Assembly (NCBI GenBank): GCA_030141605.1
Contig: JAQGDQ010000553.1
Coordinates: 80,221-144,220, forward strand
Length of the DNA: 64,000 nucleotides
Direction of reading: 5' to 3'
From: Tubiluchus corallicola
Taxonomy: Eukaryota > Priapulida > Priapulimorpha > Priapulimorphida > Tubiluchidae
Below the pieces are notes generated by a model that was given only the letters and a program-made list of their open reading frames with translations, searched no databases and was not told the DNA's origin. Made by a program: the position numbers and the translations under genes. Of the stretch, positions 52,314 through 63,412 are shown piece after piece; position 1 is the first letter of the stretch, and every line of letters begins with the position of its first letter.

Positions 52314-55239
52314 ATTAAAACTGATATAAATAGAGCCATTTTCCATTTTGCTTATGCTTACTCTTTAGCCTTTTGTTACCATCCACATATAATGATATCA
52401 AGTTTTCGGCCGATTTCGAGGATCTACCTGCCGTGCATTATAATGGCATTATCACGTGCCCCACCATCTACTTACCTCTTCTATTAATATCAGTCTCACA
52501 CGGACATACATTTTGTAGCTTTTTGTACATTTTATTCTTCCTCCTCCCAAGAACAGGCAACAACATCACTTTCGTTAATTAACGGCAAACCATCAGTGGA
52601 TGCTACTGTCATCTGAGGGAAGGCAATGGCAGCCCCAGTTCACTGAACTCATTCTCACCCACCCATTGTGCAGATTATTCCTCCTCATGGCCGATTACGA
52701 CCAGCCATTCCTTGTTCCGCATTACTGCCAGACGTGCTGGACAAATTGGTTGTTCGTTTAAATTCAACGCTGCCAGAGGAGGAATCTGCTGCTTTTTGAT
52801 GTTGACGACAACACTTTAGGTTTGTCTTTATGGATTTCTGAGATGCATGCTAAACGTATGTTAAAAGCATGAAGTCAGATAACGATATCATGACTGAATC
52901 ACCCATCTACCTTGCATTATAATGGCGTTATAAAGTTCTCTTGCCACTTACGTACCCTAAATTTGTTATTGTCATATGTGAATGGCCACATATCCTTATG
53001 AGAATATTATTTTTATAAGTTGAGCTTTTTTAACATCCGTTGGTCATCATTTGATTCAAACATGGCCACACTATAGAGATTATTTCCCATTTTAATTTTT
53101 AATTTCTTTTTTGGCATTAGTGATAAATTATTTTTATACCAACATAGAACTAGATTATGTGTTAACTTAGATAAAACTGTTCACAAAGTACACTGAGCAC
53201 TTGTCTGTGAACTTGTAGTGATGGTAGAATCCTATAAAATTTCAGTAAACAAACGATTTTAAAAATTCTGTGATGAAACGAAGGGTCAATTACAATGACT
53301 TGAGTTTTTTAAGGCTGCTGCGTTTTCTTTCTTTACAGTATGTCATAGTTTTGAAAGTAAGAGCTTTTCATTTGTATATGTGGTAGTTAAAGGTACATGT
53401 GTTGTAATGTTGTTAAGTGAAAAATATATTGAAAATTGTAAAGTTATATGAAGTTTGACTGAGTGAGTCTGTTTTTAAAGAGTAGAGTAATAGAATTGGA
53501 CCATTATTGTCCTTTTACTGTATTTTAGAAGTGCTTTTGTGTGAAAAAGTCTCAAATGCCACTTATGTAATTATTATAATTACACATAAATGTTTTTCAT
53601 TCACAAATTGTGAAAAGTATCTTAGAAATCATCAAACTGCTTGAGAACCAAAGAGCCATTGAACTCAACTGTTGAACAGTTTATTTGATTAACAAAATTA
53701 CATAATTTACAAACTAACTTTTATTTCAATGAAAGTTTACAGAATTTTTGATGTTTTTTTAATTTAAAGAATTGTCAGTTAAAGAAACTAAAACGGTGGT
53801 TTAAATAAGTGCAAATGCAGCTCGTTAACCTGTATAAGTCGTTTTTGCTCAGTAATACTAATAATGAAATATTTTTATATTACAGCACTAGTACATATTT
53901 TCCAACAAATGTTTGTAACGTTATCATGGCAATAAATGCTTGTAAATACATTGTATAATTATTGTTCTTGGCAAACTGCTTGGTAACTTATTTTAACACT
54001 TTATTTAAAATCGAAGTAGTGTCATGGTGGTGTAATAATTATAACAGCAATATGTCAGTCCTGCTTCGTGGTAAAACCGGCACTAACTCACTAACCTGTT
54101 TAGGTGTAGAGAGAATAGAGAGAAGCCAGCCGTGACGTCACATTCATACTTTTTAAGTTTAAACTACTGGCCTAGTACAGTACATTTTTTTAACAATTAT
54201 AATTATTATTCAGGTGGTGCTTTTAACTTTTGATGATACTGCTATTGGTTCGCGTTGTTGGGTTTTGAAAACGTTAAAAACAAGGTCTTTGGAAAACATT
54301 CCACAGACTTTCGATACCTGTTTTTAAAATAAAAAATTTTCGATGTTTTTATGTATTTCACGAATAATAAAAGGTTATTGTACAGAATTAAGAATACAGG
54401 CTTACAAAATTAAGTTTCATTTGATCAATTCAAACGTTCTAATGCATTGTTTTGAACGTGTTTACTGTCTTGGAAATGTTAAATTGTGTTGACAAGTAAA
54501 GTTAATACTCCAAATAATAGTAATTGTATTTCTAAGGCTTATTAAATTTCTAAGATTAAAATAGCCTGAGATCGACAGCAAACCTACTTAAAAAGCTGTT
54601 TCATCAAATGATATTCTGCGAATAAATATTTAATCAACCGACTAGTTTTAAAAACATTTCGAACCATAAGGGGTGCAGAACAGGGCACTTTACCCCAGAT
54701 ATTAAGTTGACAACGTGAACATCAGTGTGACTGTTACTGAAAAATAAAGTGCGAATATGTAGGTCTAACTCTTCTATGATCTCAGAATAATTGAAAACGC
54801 CAAGTCTAGTTTAACAATCCGTTGCACCAAGTAGGTCGTCGACAAATTTTTTGCTGGTTTTGTTTCTGCATTTTTTAGCAATTCTGATGATATGATCTAC
54901 ACGTAGCTGCACTGACAACCCGGTGTGCAGTTTATAGGCTTCTTATATACATGTATTACATCTTTTACTAATGACGTGCGTTACAGACTTTTTTTATTTA
55001 GATGTGCCACAAAGGTCAACTGTAGTGGTTTCGCTAACCCATTCTGCACAGAAGCAGCGCACGTGAACACATTCGGTGTTGTCAGACATTCTATTACATC
55101 CGGTTAAAAATTTGTAAGCCATTTGTTAAATCATAACAGTCGTGGATTAAGCCGTCAAATTTAAACACATTTTTCCAGCAGCCTGCCAACCAGACTGGTA
55201 CGATCTCGCCGAACAACATCTATTTTGTGGTGCTAACTA
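52314..55239. other. Convergent intergenic region, MBD/F-box gene to ZIP gene
   Basis: Holds both 3'UTRs. The block GCATTATAATGGC occurs twice (52434-52446 and 52914-52926), with similar CTACCT upstream, so a small local duplication is likely. No other exon, RNA or repeat is recognised. Confidence 0.5.
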
Positions 55240-55392
55240 CTAAGTCACTAAAGATTTTATATCGTCCTCGAACAAAGCAATGATGAGCATGATGAGAACT
55301 CCTAATCCGATTCCGCCCAGTTGACATAGGAGCTGGAAGCATCGATCTCCTACTCGACCAGCTGCTAAATGACCCGTCCGAAGTTCAGGTAA
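55240..55392 (-). CDS. SLC39A: ZIP last exon
   Basis: 51 codons including [19 protein letters not shown], then the last membrane helix ([20 protein letters not shown]). Completes VDM/LPEL across the junction. Acceptor TTTTTTCAG on the minus strand. Confidence 0.93.
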   Translation of the reverse strand, partial: LPELRTGHLAAGRVGDRCFQLLCQLGGIGLGVLIMLIIALFEDDIKSLVT

Positions 55393-58300
55393 CTGAAAAA
55401 ACAACAAAAAGTTTCAGCTGCAGAAGTGCGTTCACCGTTTGTGCAAAACAACCGGTTATGCGATTATTCAGTTCACCCAGTGAGTTGGTCACATGTACAT
55501 AACTACGAATCAGAAGGTCCTGAATCCCATTTAAATACATAAAATCGATAACTTGGTGATGTATACAGACAAATTGGACAACTGCATGTGCTCCCAATCC
55601 AGTAAACCACTGCTAGTATTGATTTAATTGATATGCATGTAAATGTAAACGCTTTGGCAGCAGAATCACCATTAACTCATCGACTGTATGGCTGTACTAA
55701 ACCAAATTTTTACACAAAATCTGCTACTAAAAGTGATTATTAAAAGTCTTGTCTGATGTTTTGTTTGGAGCACGTAACAAATGTAAAAATCAACTCTTAC
55801 CATATCCACAAAAGAGATATATATGAAAGATCCTGAGGTAACTGCAAAAATCCACATATCTATTGAGCCAATGTTGCCCAGAATAATGCCTATCAGCATC
55901 CCAAAAAAGGAGAGGAACGAAGAGACAACATTGTAAAAGAGAGCTGTCTTGATCGTCATTCCCGTCTTCAACAACATTGCAAAGTCGCCTGTAAAACATT
56001 TCCACGGTTGCTACATGATTTAGTGAGCTAAGGAACTGCTTCTATTTCATCTTTAGGCTTAGGTACCTAGGCCCTAGGGTATACATAGTGCTATACTACA
56101 ATGCAGGTAGTCATTTGTACAAAACGTTTCCAATAATCGAAGATTACTAAAAGGTGAACACGTTGAATTTATAAAGCAAGTTGCGACTTGAACTTGAACT
56201 CAAACCCTCTGAAATAGCGTAGGTCTATCAATAACGTAAAGTGGCGTTTACTTGGCATCGGAATAGCTGCGTATAAAAATCAATAGGAAATAACTGCAGA
56301 AAAGAATAACGCATAACGCAGGTCTGACAAACGGCTGCATTGAAAACAATATAAACCGATTTGATCTATTCCGCATCCACATATCGCATACGCGTTCCGG
56401 ATGTCAGGTAAACGCCAGTTAACACAGTTATTATTATTTTGAACCTAAGGGTCAAGCAACGCCCGCTCTGCAGTATTTAATTATGATTATCTGTAATACT
56501 AGTTTTTACTAATAATTATTTCGTTGAACACAGTATATTAGCTTAAATATAACCATTGTGATTTTCTAAATTAGTATGCAACTTGACAAAGATCTAAACG
56601 TACCTAACTCATGCGGAAGTTCATGACAAAATACGGCAATAGCAGTGCTTATCCCAGCTGCAATATTACTAGTAAAGGCAGCACCTGTTACACAGAAATA
56701 GCCAATTAATAAGAAAATAAAACACTCATGTTAATTACTAATTGTAAGCTTCCAAGCAATTGTAAGCTTCCTAAATTCAGGGACGTAAGGGTGTTCACAT
56801 ACAGGTACTGCGGCGTAGGCGATGATGGTAGGCGCGGTCCGTAGGAAAGCTGAAGCGACTTACAAAATGTTTCCATTGATTATTGTTTTTTGTGCATAAA
56901 GCTAAAGTTGGTGGCCATTCATAATAAGGGTGAAGATACGAATAAGTGTTCACTGCCCAATAAACACAATAAACACTGATAGATCTGATAGAAGGTATCT
57001 GTTGATATTCTTCTTGGACAAAGTGAGATTGTAGTTCAATGGTGGACCAGGCTTCCAAGTACGATGGTAGAGAATTGCATAGGTAGGAAGCCCGAAAAAA
57101 TACTGGATATAGAAACAGCTCTTCTATATCTAGTCATACCCAATAAACTGGATGTTTATATAACATAACAAATTAACAGAATATAACTTATTTTACATCA
57201 TTAATTTTTAGCATAACATTTATTGGTAAAAATAAGAAATAAATCTTTATTCGAACCTAAAATTGCGGATTCGAATAATTCAGCAGTCACTGCATGCGTT
57301 CGTTGTCATTAAAACGTTTGAAACAGCACGTTTGAAGCTGTGATTTCTGTGTACAAGTTTAAAAGAAATTATTTGTGTTTTTACTGCAAAATAAAATTAA
57401 ATAATATGCATGACCTTTGTAAGACCGCTTTTTATTATGATCAGAAAATTTACTCCCAAGTCTTTACAACAGAATCCGAATTTTCGAAATTCGGTTTGAT
57501 TTTAGTTCGAAAGTCTCAAATACGACTCGATTCGAATTCGCTTTCTGGTAGAGAACGCTCACCCCCAAAAATACACAAGTGAAAGTTTAACCAAAATTAA
57601 TTTAGTATCATATTAGTTTAATTTTATTAAATGTTTTACAAAAATGAGGGAAAGCATGTCAATAGTATAAAAACATACAGTTTTGTATACGCCTACCTAT
57701 TGCCAATCCATCACTGAAATTATGCAAACCATCGCCCATGATTACCATTGTAGCCACTGCACTCATTGTTTTTGGAATTCCCTTTTTAAAGCTATGACTG
57801 TGTCCGTGTTGTTCTAGTAAAACAGGTAAAACATACATCAACATGCAGCCTGTGATAACAATAATTATAATAATAATTTCGTTTAGGACATAGTCCGGGA
57901 TAACACATTAAGTAACTCAATACTTATTTTCCAAGGTGGTCCCGATTATTATTAAGCGGCGTTTATGTAACTTGCGAAAGCGGATGCGTTTTCCTTTTTC
58001 TGCAGCTATTTCCTATTGATTTTTTCCGCAGCCTATTCCGTGATATTCCGCGGTGGAAAACGCATCCGCAGTTACATAAACACCATTTAACCCGCATGTA
58101 GCCATGTTACGTGACTTACGTCCATTTGTAAACCAGCGTGCTTGGTAGTGTAGGTTCTACCACTAGGCGAACTATGCAGCTGCCTAACGCGGCAGATTTT
58201 CGGAGGTGCCAATTTCTGAAAGTAACTGGTTGCGTTATTTTCCTGTCAGCGCTAGCAAGTGTTTTCCTTCAGCAAAATACTTTCTATTTTTGCTTTATCT

Positions 58301-61300
58301 GATTTCTTAAGATTACGACAATTCACTTAAAACACTACTGACTGCTAATACTAATTATCATTCCGTTAATAAATAAGTTTCTTACAATAGTGTTTATCTA
58401 ATAATGACTGATAAACCTATCAGAATAGCAGTTTTCAAAAGTGGAATACAGGAAACGAAAAGAAAACAGATGATAATTTTGTTTGCTAAAACGAGCGACG
58501 GTAAATAAATGTTGTGCTTGTCTTTTTCTGCGGAAGGTGTGGTGGAGACCGTGGAGAACGAGACCGTGGGTTGATCGTTCAGCAGGGGGCGCTAAAAATA
58601 TTTCTGCCTAGGACGTCAAACTACCTAAAACCGTCCACTATGTTTGTTCGAAGAACCAGCGGTACTACCATTTTTTAAGTCTTTGGTATTACTTGGCCGA
58701 GAGTTGAACTTGGCTTACAGGAGCTAGGCTCTACATACTTTACTGATCTACGAGCAAAAAATAACTAGAAGATAGCCAATCTTCTGAAGCAAATTGCAAT
58801 GAATTTTCAGGTCTTCCCCGACCTACTTCCTTTTCAAAGTTTGGTGTTTATAGCTTCATTCATTTTGATTTTATAGGCATCTTTTTATCTTCTGACCTTG
58901 ACATTTGATTTTTTTACTCAAAAGCAGTGGGTTTTCAGATCTTTTTCAGACCTATCACTGTGCCGAGCTTGATGACTAGAGATCGATCTATCCGTTTTGA
59001 TTTTATCATGTAGACAAACGCACGCAAGCGCACTAAATGCCCTATCCAACCACACCCCCCGCACTGACTATCATCGGTGATTTTTTTCTTTTATTTTATT
59101 TAAGAACATTTATTTTATAAAAATGCATTTTTACAAAAGAAGATAGCAGCAGGCATGTAGGACTTATGATGGCCATATAAAATAATTTACGATTTACAAT
59201 TTGCTATAATTGTAATATAATTTTTTAGTATTTTATCTAAATATTTTTAATTATACAACGTCTTTGAACATTTTTATTGAAAGAGCTCTTTATAATACAT
59301 TGTTATTACATTATTAAAATCACGGTTATGATTCAAATACATTGTGCGGTAAAATTTTTATCATTAAGCGAAAAAACTTAAGAAACTTATAGGACAAGAA
59401 AAGGAGTACCCGAAGTAGGTTTCAGAAAAATCGCTATGAAAAATTATATTACTTTATAGCAATTTTATGCGTATGTCGTACTCGCGTTGAAAGAATTTTT
59501 TGTTTGTTTTCATTTTCAATCTCCCGCAATACTGTTCCAACCGCCTCACTACCTGACGCACAACGTAAATCAGGGGAAGAAACTGAAATGTTAACCTATG
59601 TCCCAAAAAAACTTTCTAGGCAAAGTTATATTACTTAGGGATTTCGCTTACCTGCTTGAAAAATACTTATGTAACTATTAATGAAAATTATTAATTATTT
59701 AAAATGTTTTCATCAATTGGTAATGTCGTTCACTCGCCTCAAAGGTGCACCACTCACTAACCAAAAAACGTATTTTTAATCTTATTGACAAGATACAGTA
59801 ATTTAAAATTTTACTTAGTTAGTAACGTGCGCGTTACGAATGCTCTGATTAAGTTTTCAAACTTTACTCAGTGATATCTAAACTTGTTTCAAATGACTCA
59901 TCGTCAAAATGGCTGCGTCTAACAGTCATTGCGGGAGTTTAAATTCACATGTTCTATACAGCGTTCCTGCCGACGCAAGCTCTGTATGCAAATGTCAGTA
60001 CGTAAGTAGCATAAAATTTCAAGACGAATTTTTAAGCTTTATGTCAGTGGAGGGATTTCTTGTGCTTTGAATGGACCGAAACTACAGTAAAGAAAAAAAT
60101 AGCTTACATAGAACAATTTTAAAAAATGGCAGTAGCTTAAAAAGTAGCGTGATAATTAACTTCCTTAGAAATAACATAACCTAGATTCGTTGCAGAATGA
60201 AAAGCTGGAAGCTTAATTTTTATTTTAAAAACTTTTTAAAACTGCGTTTACCAGACATCCGGAATGCGTTATGTGCTATTGTGTATCCAACCGTATATAA
60301 ACAACACAGCAGGAATAGCTGCGCAAAAAATAACGCAATAACACAGGTCTCATAAACGTGTGCATTGAAAACAACATAAAGTGATGTTCACGCAGTAACG
60401 TAAACGCATTCCGCATTCCTAGCAAACGCCGCTTAAAGTGGCGTTTATGTAGCATCCGGAATGCGTATGCGTGGTGCGTTATCCACCTGCGCAATAAAAA
60501 AATCAATGGTAAATAGCTGTAGAAAAAAATAACGCATAACGCAGGTCTGATAAACGGGTGCATTGAAAACAATATAAACCGATTTTATCTATTCCTCACC
60601 ATCCAAAACACATGCGCATTTCGGATGCTACATAAACGCCACTTAAGACGTAGAAAAAGATAACTGATAACTAAAAGATAAATATTTATCGTGTTATATT
60701 TACCTTTGGAATTTTGCTTCAAGTTACTACCATTTTGATCAATCATTTCACTCTCTATAACTTGCACTGGCGTATCAGTAACAGCAGTATTTGCAGTGCA
60801 GTTGTCGCTAGTCTTTAATCTAACCATCTCATGGACTTTTTCTTCATGGTCCTTGCAATACTGTAAAAAAGTTCAAAAAATTAAAAAAATGAATTAAATA
60901 AGAAATATTATAATATTCAAAATATTAAAAAATGTAATTACGCGCAATTGTGATTACTTGTGACTATAACCGGGTCATCATTTCTTGACACTTTGTGCAT
61001 TTAAGTAGTATAACTAATTTGTCTTTTCCGTCACATTGTGCATCAAATCTGGCACAGGAAGTGGGCCCAGAATGGCCAGAAATGTAAGGACCCAGAAGTT
61101 CGCCCAGATGAAGAGAGAAAAATTAACAATGCTGTCATAGTTATCTAGCATCATCATTTGGCTATGCAGTTTGCAATTAAATCCGTGATTGCCTGTAACA
61201 CCAAAATTTTAAACAGTTGTTCTTGCACAATGATATATATAATATATGACATACAATTATGATATATATATATATATATATGTGTGTGTAATTAAAGTTT

Positions 61301-61708
61301 TTATGCTGTTATATATGTATATAATTATATATATATATATATATATATGTAATTAAAGTTTTTAAGCTGTTACAAGAGATTGCCAAATGATATTATTGTA
61401 TTATTCTTTATATCTGACAATTTTTAATTACAGTGTTCCCTGGAACGGAACACCCGCGATACGTGAATATATGTGCATTCATTTCACTCTGCATCTTTTT
61501 GCTGTCTTACCCTTATCTTCTTTTCTGAGGGTATCTTTAACTCTCTTCTCTTTGTTCTCCAAAGTCCGCCGAGCTGTATGAATTGCTCTATCAGAAAGAA
61601 ACCAAATATTCCACACAGTGCCACCAAACCTTTCCACACTGCATCGTATTTTGTACGATAGACGCCGTGTTCATCAATACCAGATTCTTGTGCATGAATG
61701 CCAAGAGC
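55240..61708 (-). CDS. SLC39A: ZIP zinc transporter, LIV-1 subfamily, 3' part (6 exons)
   Basis: ZIP proteins move Zn2+ (some also Fe2+ or Mn2+) into the cytosol. Exons in transcript order: 61708-61511, 60860-60704, 57813-57697, 56684-56604, 55988-55801, 55392-55240. They join in phase to 297 residues and end in TAG. Membrane segments by eye: [18 protein letters not shown]; then after a loop with [26 protein letters not shown] with the metal site HNFSDG; then [17 protein letters not shown] with the LIV-1 motif HExPHExGD; then three more, ending [12 protein letters not shown]. The H at the first position of HELPHE argues against ZIP8/14, which have E. Member (4/5/6/10/12) not resolved. The TM3-TM4 loop is short and nearly free of His. 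N-terminal exons (ectodomain, TM1-2) are not found up to the window end. Confidence 0.95.
55801..55988 (-). CDS. SLC39A: ZIP exon, TM6-TM7
   Basis: 188 bases, phase 1 to 0. It encodes [20 protein letters not shown] and [20 protein letters not shown], highly similar to the same segment of vertebrate ZIP6/ZIP10. Confidence 0.96.
56240..56418. mobile_element. TTAA-type MITE, copy 1
   Basis: Ends GTGGCGTTTACTTGGCATC and, inverted, TGGCGTTTACCTGACATCC. The interior ACGCATAACGCAGGTCTGAC is shared with copies 3 and 4. TTAA follows the right end at 56419-56422. The left flank is GTAA. Confidence 0.75.
56604..56684 (-). CDS. SLC39A: ZIP exon with HELPHE motif
   Basis: 81 bases, phase 1 to 1. It encodes [19 protein letters not shown] and HELPHEL, the second metal-binding helix. 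Confidence 0.96.
56990..57130 (-). pseudogene. Decayed LINE ORF2 C-terminus, copy 2
   Basis: The minus strand reads [20 protein letters not shown] then [14 protein letters not shown]. This fits the end of a non-LTR reverse transcriptase (FFxRxxxxWNxLP). It shares the block TATCTGTTGATATTCTTCTT with the relic at 38795-39130. Confidence 0.55.
57697..57813 (-). CDS. SLC39A: ZIP exon with HNFSDG motif
   Basis: 117 bases, phase 1 to 1. It encodes [20 protein letters not shown] and [16 protein letters not shown]. Acceptor TTTTACTAG, donor GTAGGC. Confidence 0.96.
57857..58190 (-). repeat. SINE copy split by a MITE
   Basis: 57857-57955 matches the body of the SINE at 25513-25745 (GTCCGGGATAACAC, CAAGGTGGTCCCGATTATTA). 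The match resumes after the inserted element with CCCGCATGT and a diverged head containing a plausible A-box (minus strand, GTTCGCCTAGTGGTAGAAC). Confidence 0.65.
57956..58086. mobile_element. TTAA-flanked MITE, copy 2, inside a SINE
   Basis: 131 bases between TTAA (57952-57955) and TTAA (58087-58090). Terminal repeats are GCGGCGTTTATGTAACTTGC and, inverted, ATGGTGTTTATGTAACTGCG. The element interrupts the SINE body at a point where the other copy reads ATTATTACCCGCATG. TTAA duplication is the signature of piggyBac-type transposition. Confidence 0.85.
58579..58593 (+). promoter_or_regulatory. CTCF-like motif
   Basis: TCAGCAGGGGGCGCT matches the vertebrate CTCF core (CCASYAGRKGGCRS) at nearly every position. 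It lies in a ZIP intron in otherwise low-GC DNA. Whether this organism has a CTCF with this specificity is unknown. Confidence 0.4.
60242..60432. mobile_element. TTAA-type MITE, copy 3
   Basis: Left end CTGCGTTTACCAGACATCCG, right end GCAAACGCCGC followed by TTAA (60433-60436). The interior matches copies 1 and 4 (GAATAGCTGCG, AATAACGCAATAACACAGG). Confidence 0.75.
60437..60642. mobile_element. TTAA-type MITE, copy 4, abutting copy 3
   Basis: AGTGGCGTTTATGTAGCATC on the left and, inverted, AGTGGCGTTTATGTAGCATC on the right. Flanked by TTAA at 60433-60436 (shared with copy 3) and 60643-60646. The best preserved ends of the four copies. Confidence 0.88.
60704..60860 (-). CDS. SLC39A: ZIP exon, cytosolic loop
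   Basis: 157 bases, phase 0 to 1. It encodes [19 protein letters not shown] and a variable polar stretch. Little similarity is expected here, so support is phase and clean splice sites. Confidence 0.78.
61220..61375 (+). repeat. AT microsatellite with duplicated flank
   Basis: Two AT runs, each followed by a GTAATTAAAGTTTTTA-type sequence and GCTGTTA, so the unit of about 80 bases has been duplicated in tandem. Confidence 0.8.
61511..61708 (-). CDS. SLC39A: ZIP exon, TM3
   Basis: 66 codons, phase 0. It encodes [20 protein letters not shown], then [20 protein letters not shown], matching the H-x-E and KGLVALGGIY-type TM3 block of LIV-1 ZIPs. Donor GTAAGA, acceptor TTTAG. Confidence 0.9.
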
Positions 61709-62315
61709 CTAAACGTAAAGTTATTACAAATTTAACTTAAGAAAATCCGAAAATTATATATTGAAGAATTTGACCACATTTATGCCACATTTCATCTGTA
61801 AATGAATGAGTTTTTTCAACGCTGATTTAAATTATTTTTGCTGTTCTCTTCTTACTTTGCTTTTGCTTTCAGGCATGTCATGATCACGTGCAAATATGGA
61901 GTTCAGATAAAAACTTTGACCGAACAGTTTATTTATGGTGTATTTCTGCTTAGCAATCATATTAACGCCTTTAGGTGCGTTGTTGAAAGTTAGGCAACAC
62001 TGTACCTTTATCTGTATATAGGTGGCCAACCACTTGAATATTTTAATAGTGCTTTAATAATACTTAAAAGTGCCCGACTTTGTTCAATTTTTGTTACACA
62101 TGTTTAACTGTTATGTATGGAATTGAAATTACAATTGAACTTGGCATTGAACCCCAGTCTCCAAACGTTTTAAATCGACAGCATTTGAGCATCATTGGAT
62201 AAGCTTTACAAGAATGCGTCTTCAGACACATCGGTTGCGAATAGAAATAAGTAGATGGGCGCGACAGCCAAGAGAAAATAGGTTATGTCCTTGCTGGGAC
62301 ATTCAAACTGAGAAC
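61709..62315. other. Sequence upstream of the ZIP TM3 exon
   Basis: Intron or 5' flank of the ZIP gene. A B-box-like GGGGTTCAATGCC on the minus strand at about 62145-62157 suggests a tRNA-derived relic. I could not find an exon for TM1-TM2. Confidence 0.4.
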
Positions 62316-62901
62316 ATCTAATATTAGAAACCGCTACGATAATGTAACCTTTGCTGATTTAACTCACTTCTCTGAGCACCCTAATTCGTACATAATATGT
62401 CATGAAATTTTTCATATTTTATGCTGACTTGTTAATTAGTATGAAATGAATTATATATATGGTGTAATTTCAGTTCTGCATATAGGCGTTTCGCTATAGA
62501 TTTACCACCGTGTTCTTTAAAAAATTTAAATAGTACCTTGTAGGCATAACGCTGTGTTAAATGTTGTAACATTGAGTAGAAAATGTGCGCAAAGTGACAT
62601 TTAGACAAAAATCACTAATGTACAGATTGTGGCATTTACCTCGTTGTTCATGTATAGATATAATTTGATTTCATCGATAAATTACATGCATATATATACG
62701 TACATATGTTATTTGTTTGTATTCTAAAAAATTCACCTGTTGCTTGATACTATATCTTCTTCGTCACTGACTAATAATACTGTGCAACCAAAGAACTTTG
62801 TTAATTGTTTTCTTTTCATGAGTTTATGTACACACATCAAGTAGCTTATTTCAAAAATGCTGTGTGACGTACGTGACGTCAGTCTGGAATATAAGAACTA
62901 C
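62316..62901 (+). repeat. Large inverted repeat, left arm
   Basis: 586 bases, nearly identical to the reverse complement of 63413-64000. It begins ATCTAATATTAGAAACC, and its inner end has TGACGTCA (CRE-like) about 15 bases before an ATATAAGAAC TATA-like element. Confidence 0.93.
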
Positions 62902-63412
62902 TGTACCCTTTGGTGTGTCAGTACCCTTTAATCACTTTCTGTCGTCACAGTAATTAAGTCTTGACTTCGACTGCTAATAAATGTTCGTCGGAAGCCATAT
63001 TCGACGACTTCACTGGCTTAGCACGTTCGAAACTCTGTGTTGAACCAGGTTTCAATTTCTAGAACAGGTAAAACTGGATGACCTTGTCCTTTAACAAGAC
63101 GATTTATTGGCTAGATAGCCTATTCAGTTGAGCGTATGACCAATCACTTTTTTTCTTGTAAAGGAGATCTAGGGACAGGTATGAGGTGGGACCCTTCTCA
63201 GAGCTAGCTAGGTGCATGCTCATATAAGTACAGTCACAACTTGCTTTATTGTAGTAGATAAATTCGCTTAATGAGCAATTAACTAATGACTCATTCAATT
63301 AACATAAGCAGTTAGCTAAATTAAGCTATTAATGCAGCCTAAGTATGGGACATACACAAAATGATACTAGAATACCGTTCAACTATATTGAAAGGGGTTG
63401 CAATGCTCTTCG
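62902..63412. other. 511-bp spacer of the inverted repeat
   Basis: Not repeated. The left part (CTAATAAATGTTCG, about 62974, with AATAAA downstream of the TATA-like element) looks like the R/U5 part of an LTR. The right part has no recognisable feature and no gene is visible. Confidence 0.5.

Noticed and set aside
60276-60572. Minus-strand ORF of 98 codons
   Set aside because: Spans the two abutting MITE copies. Repeated [21 protein letters not shown] wording is repeat translation.
61832-62029. Minus-strand ORF of 65 codons as missing ZIP N-terminal exon
   Set aside because: The translation has no membrane segment or HxxP-type motif expected before ALGIH.
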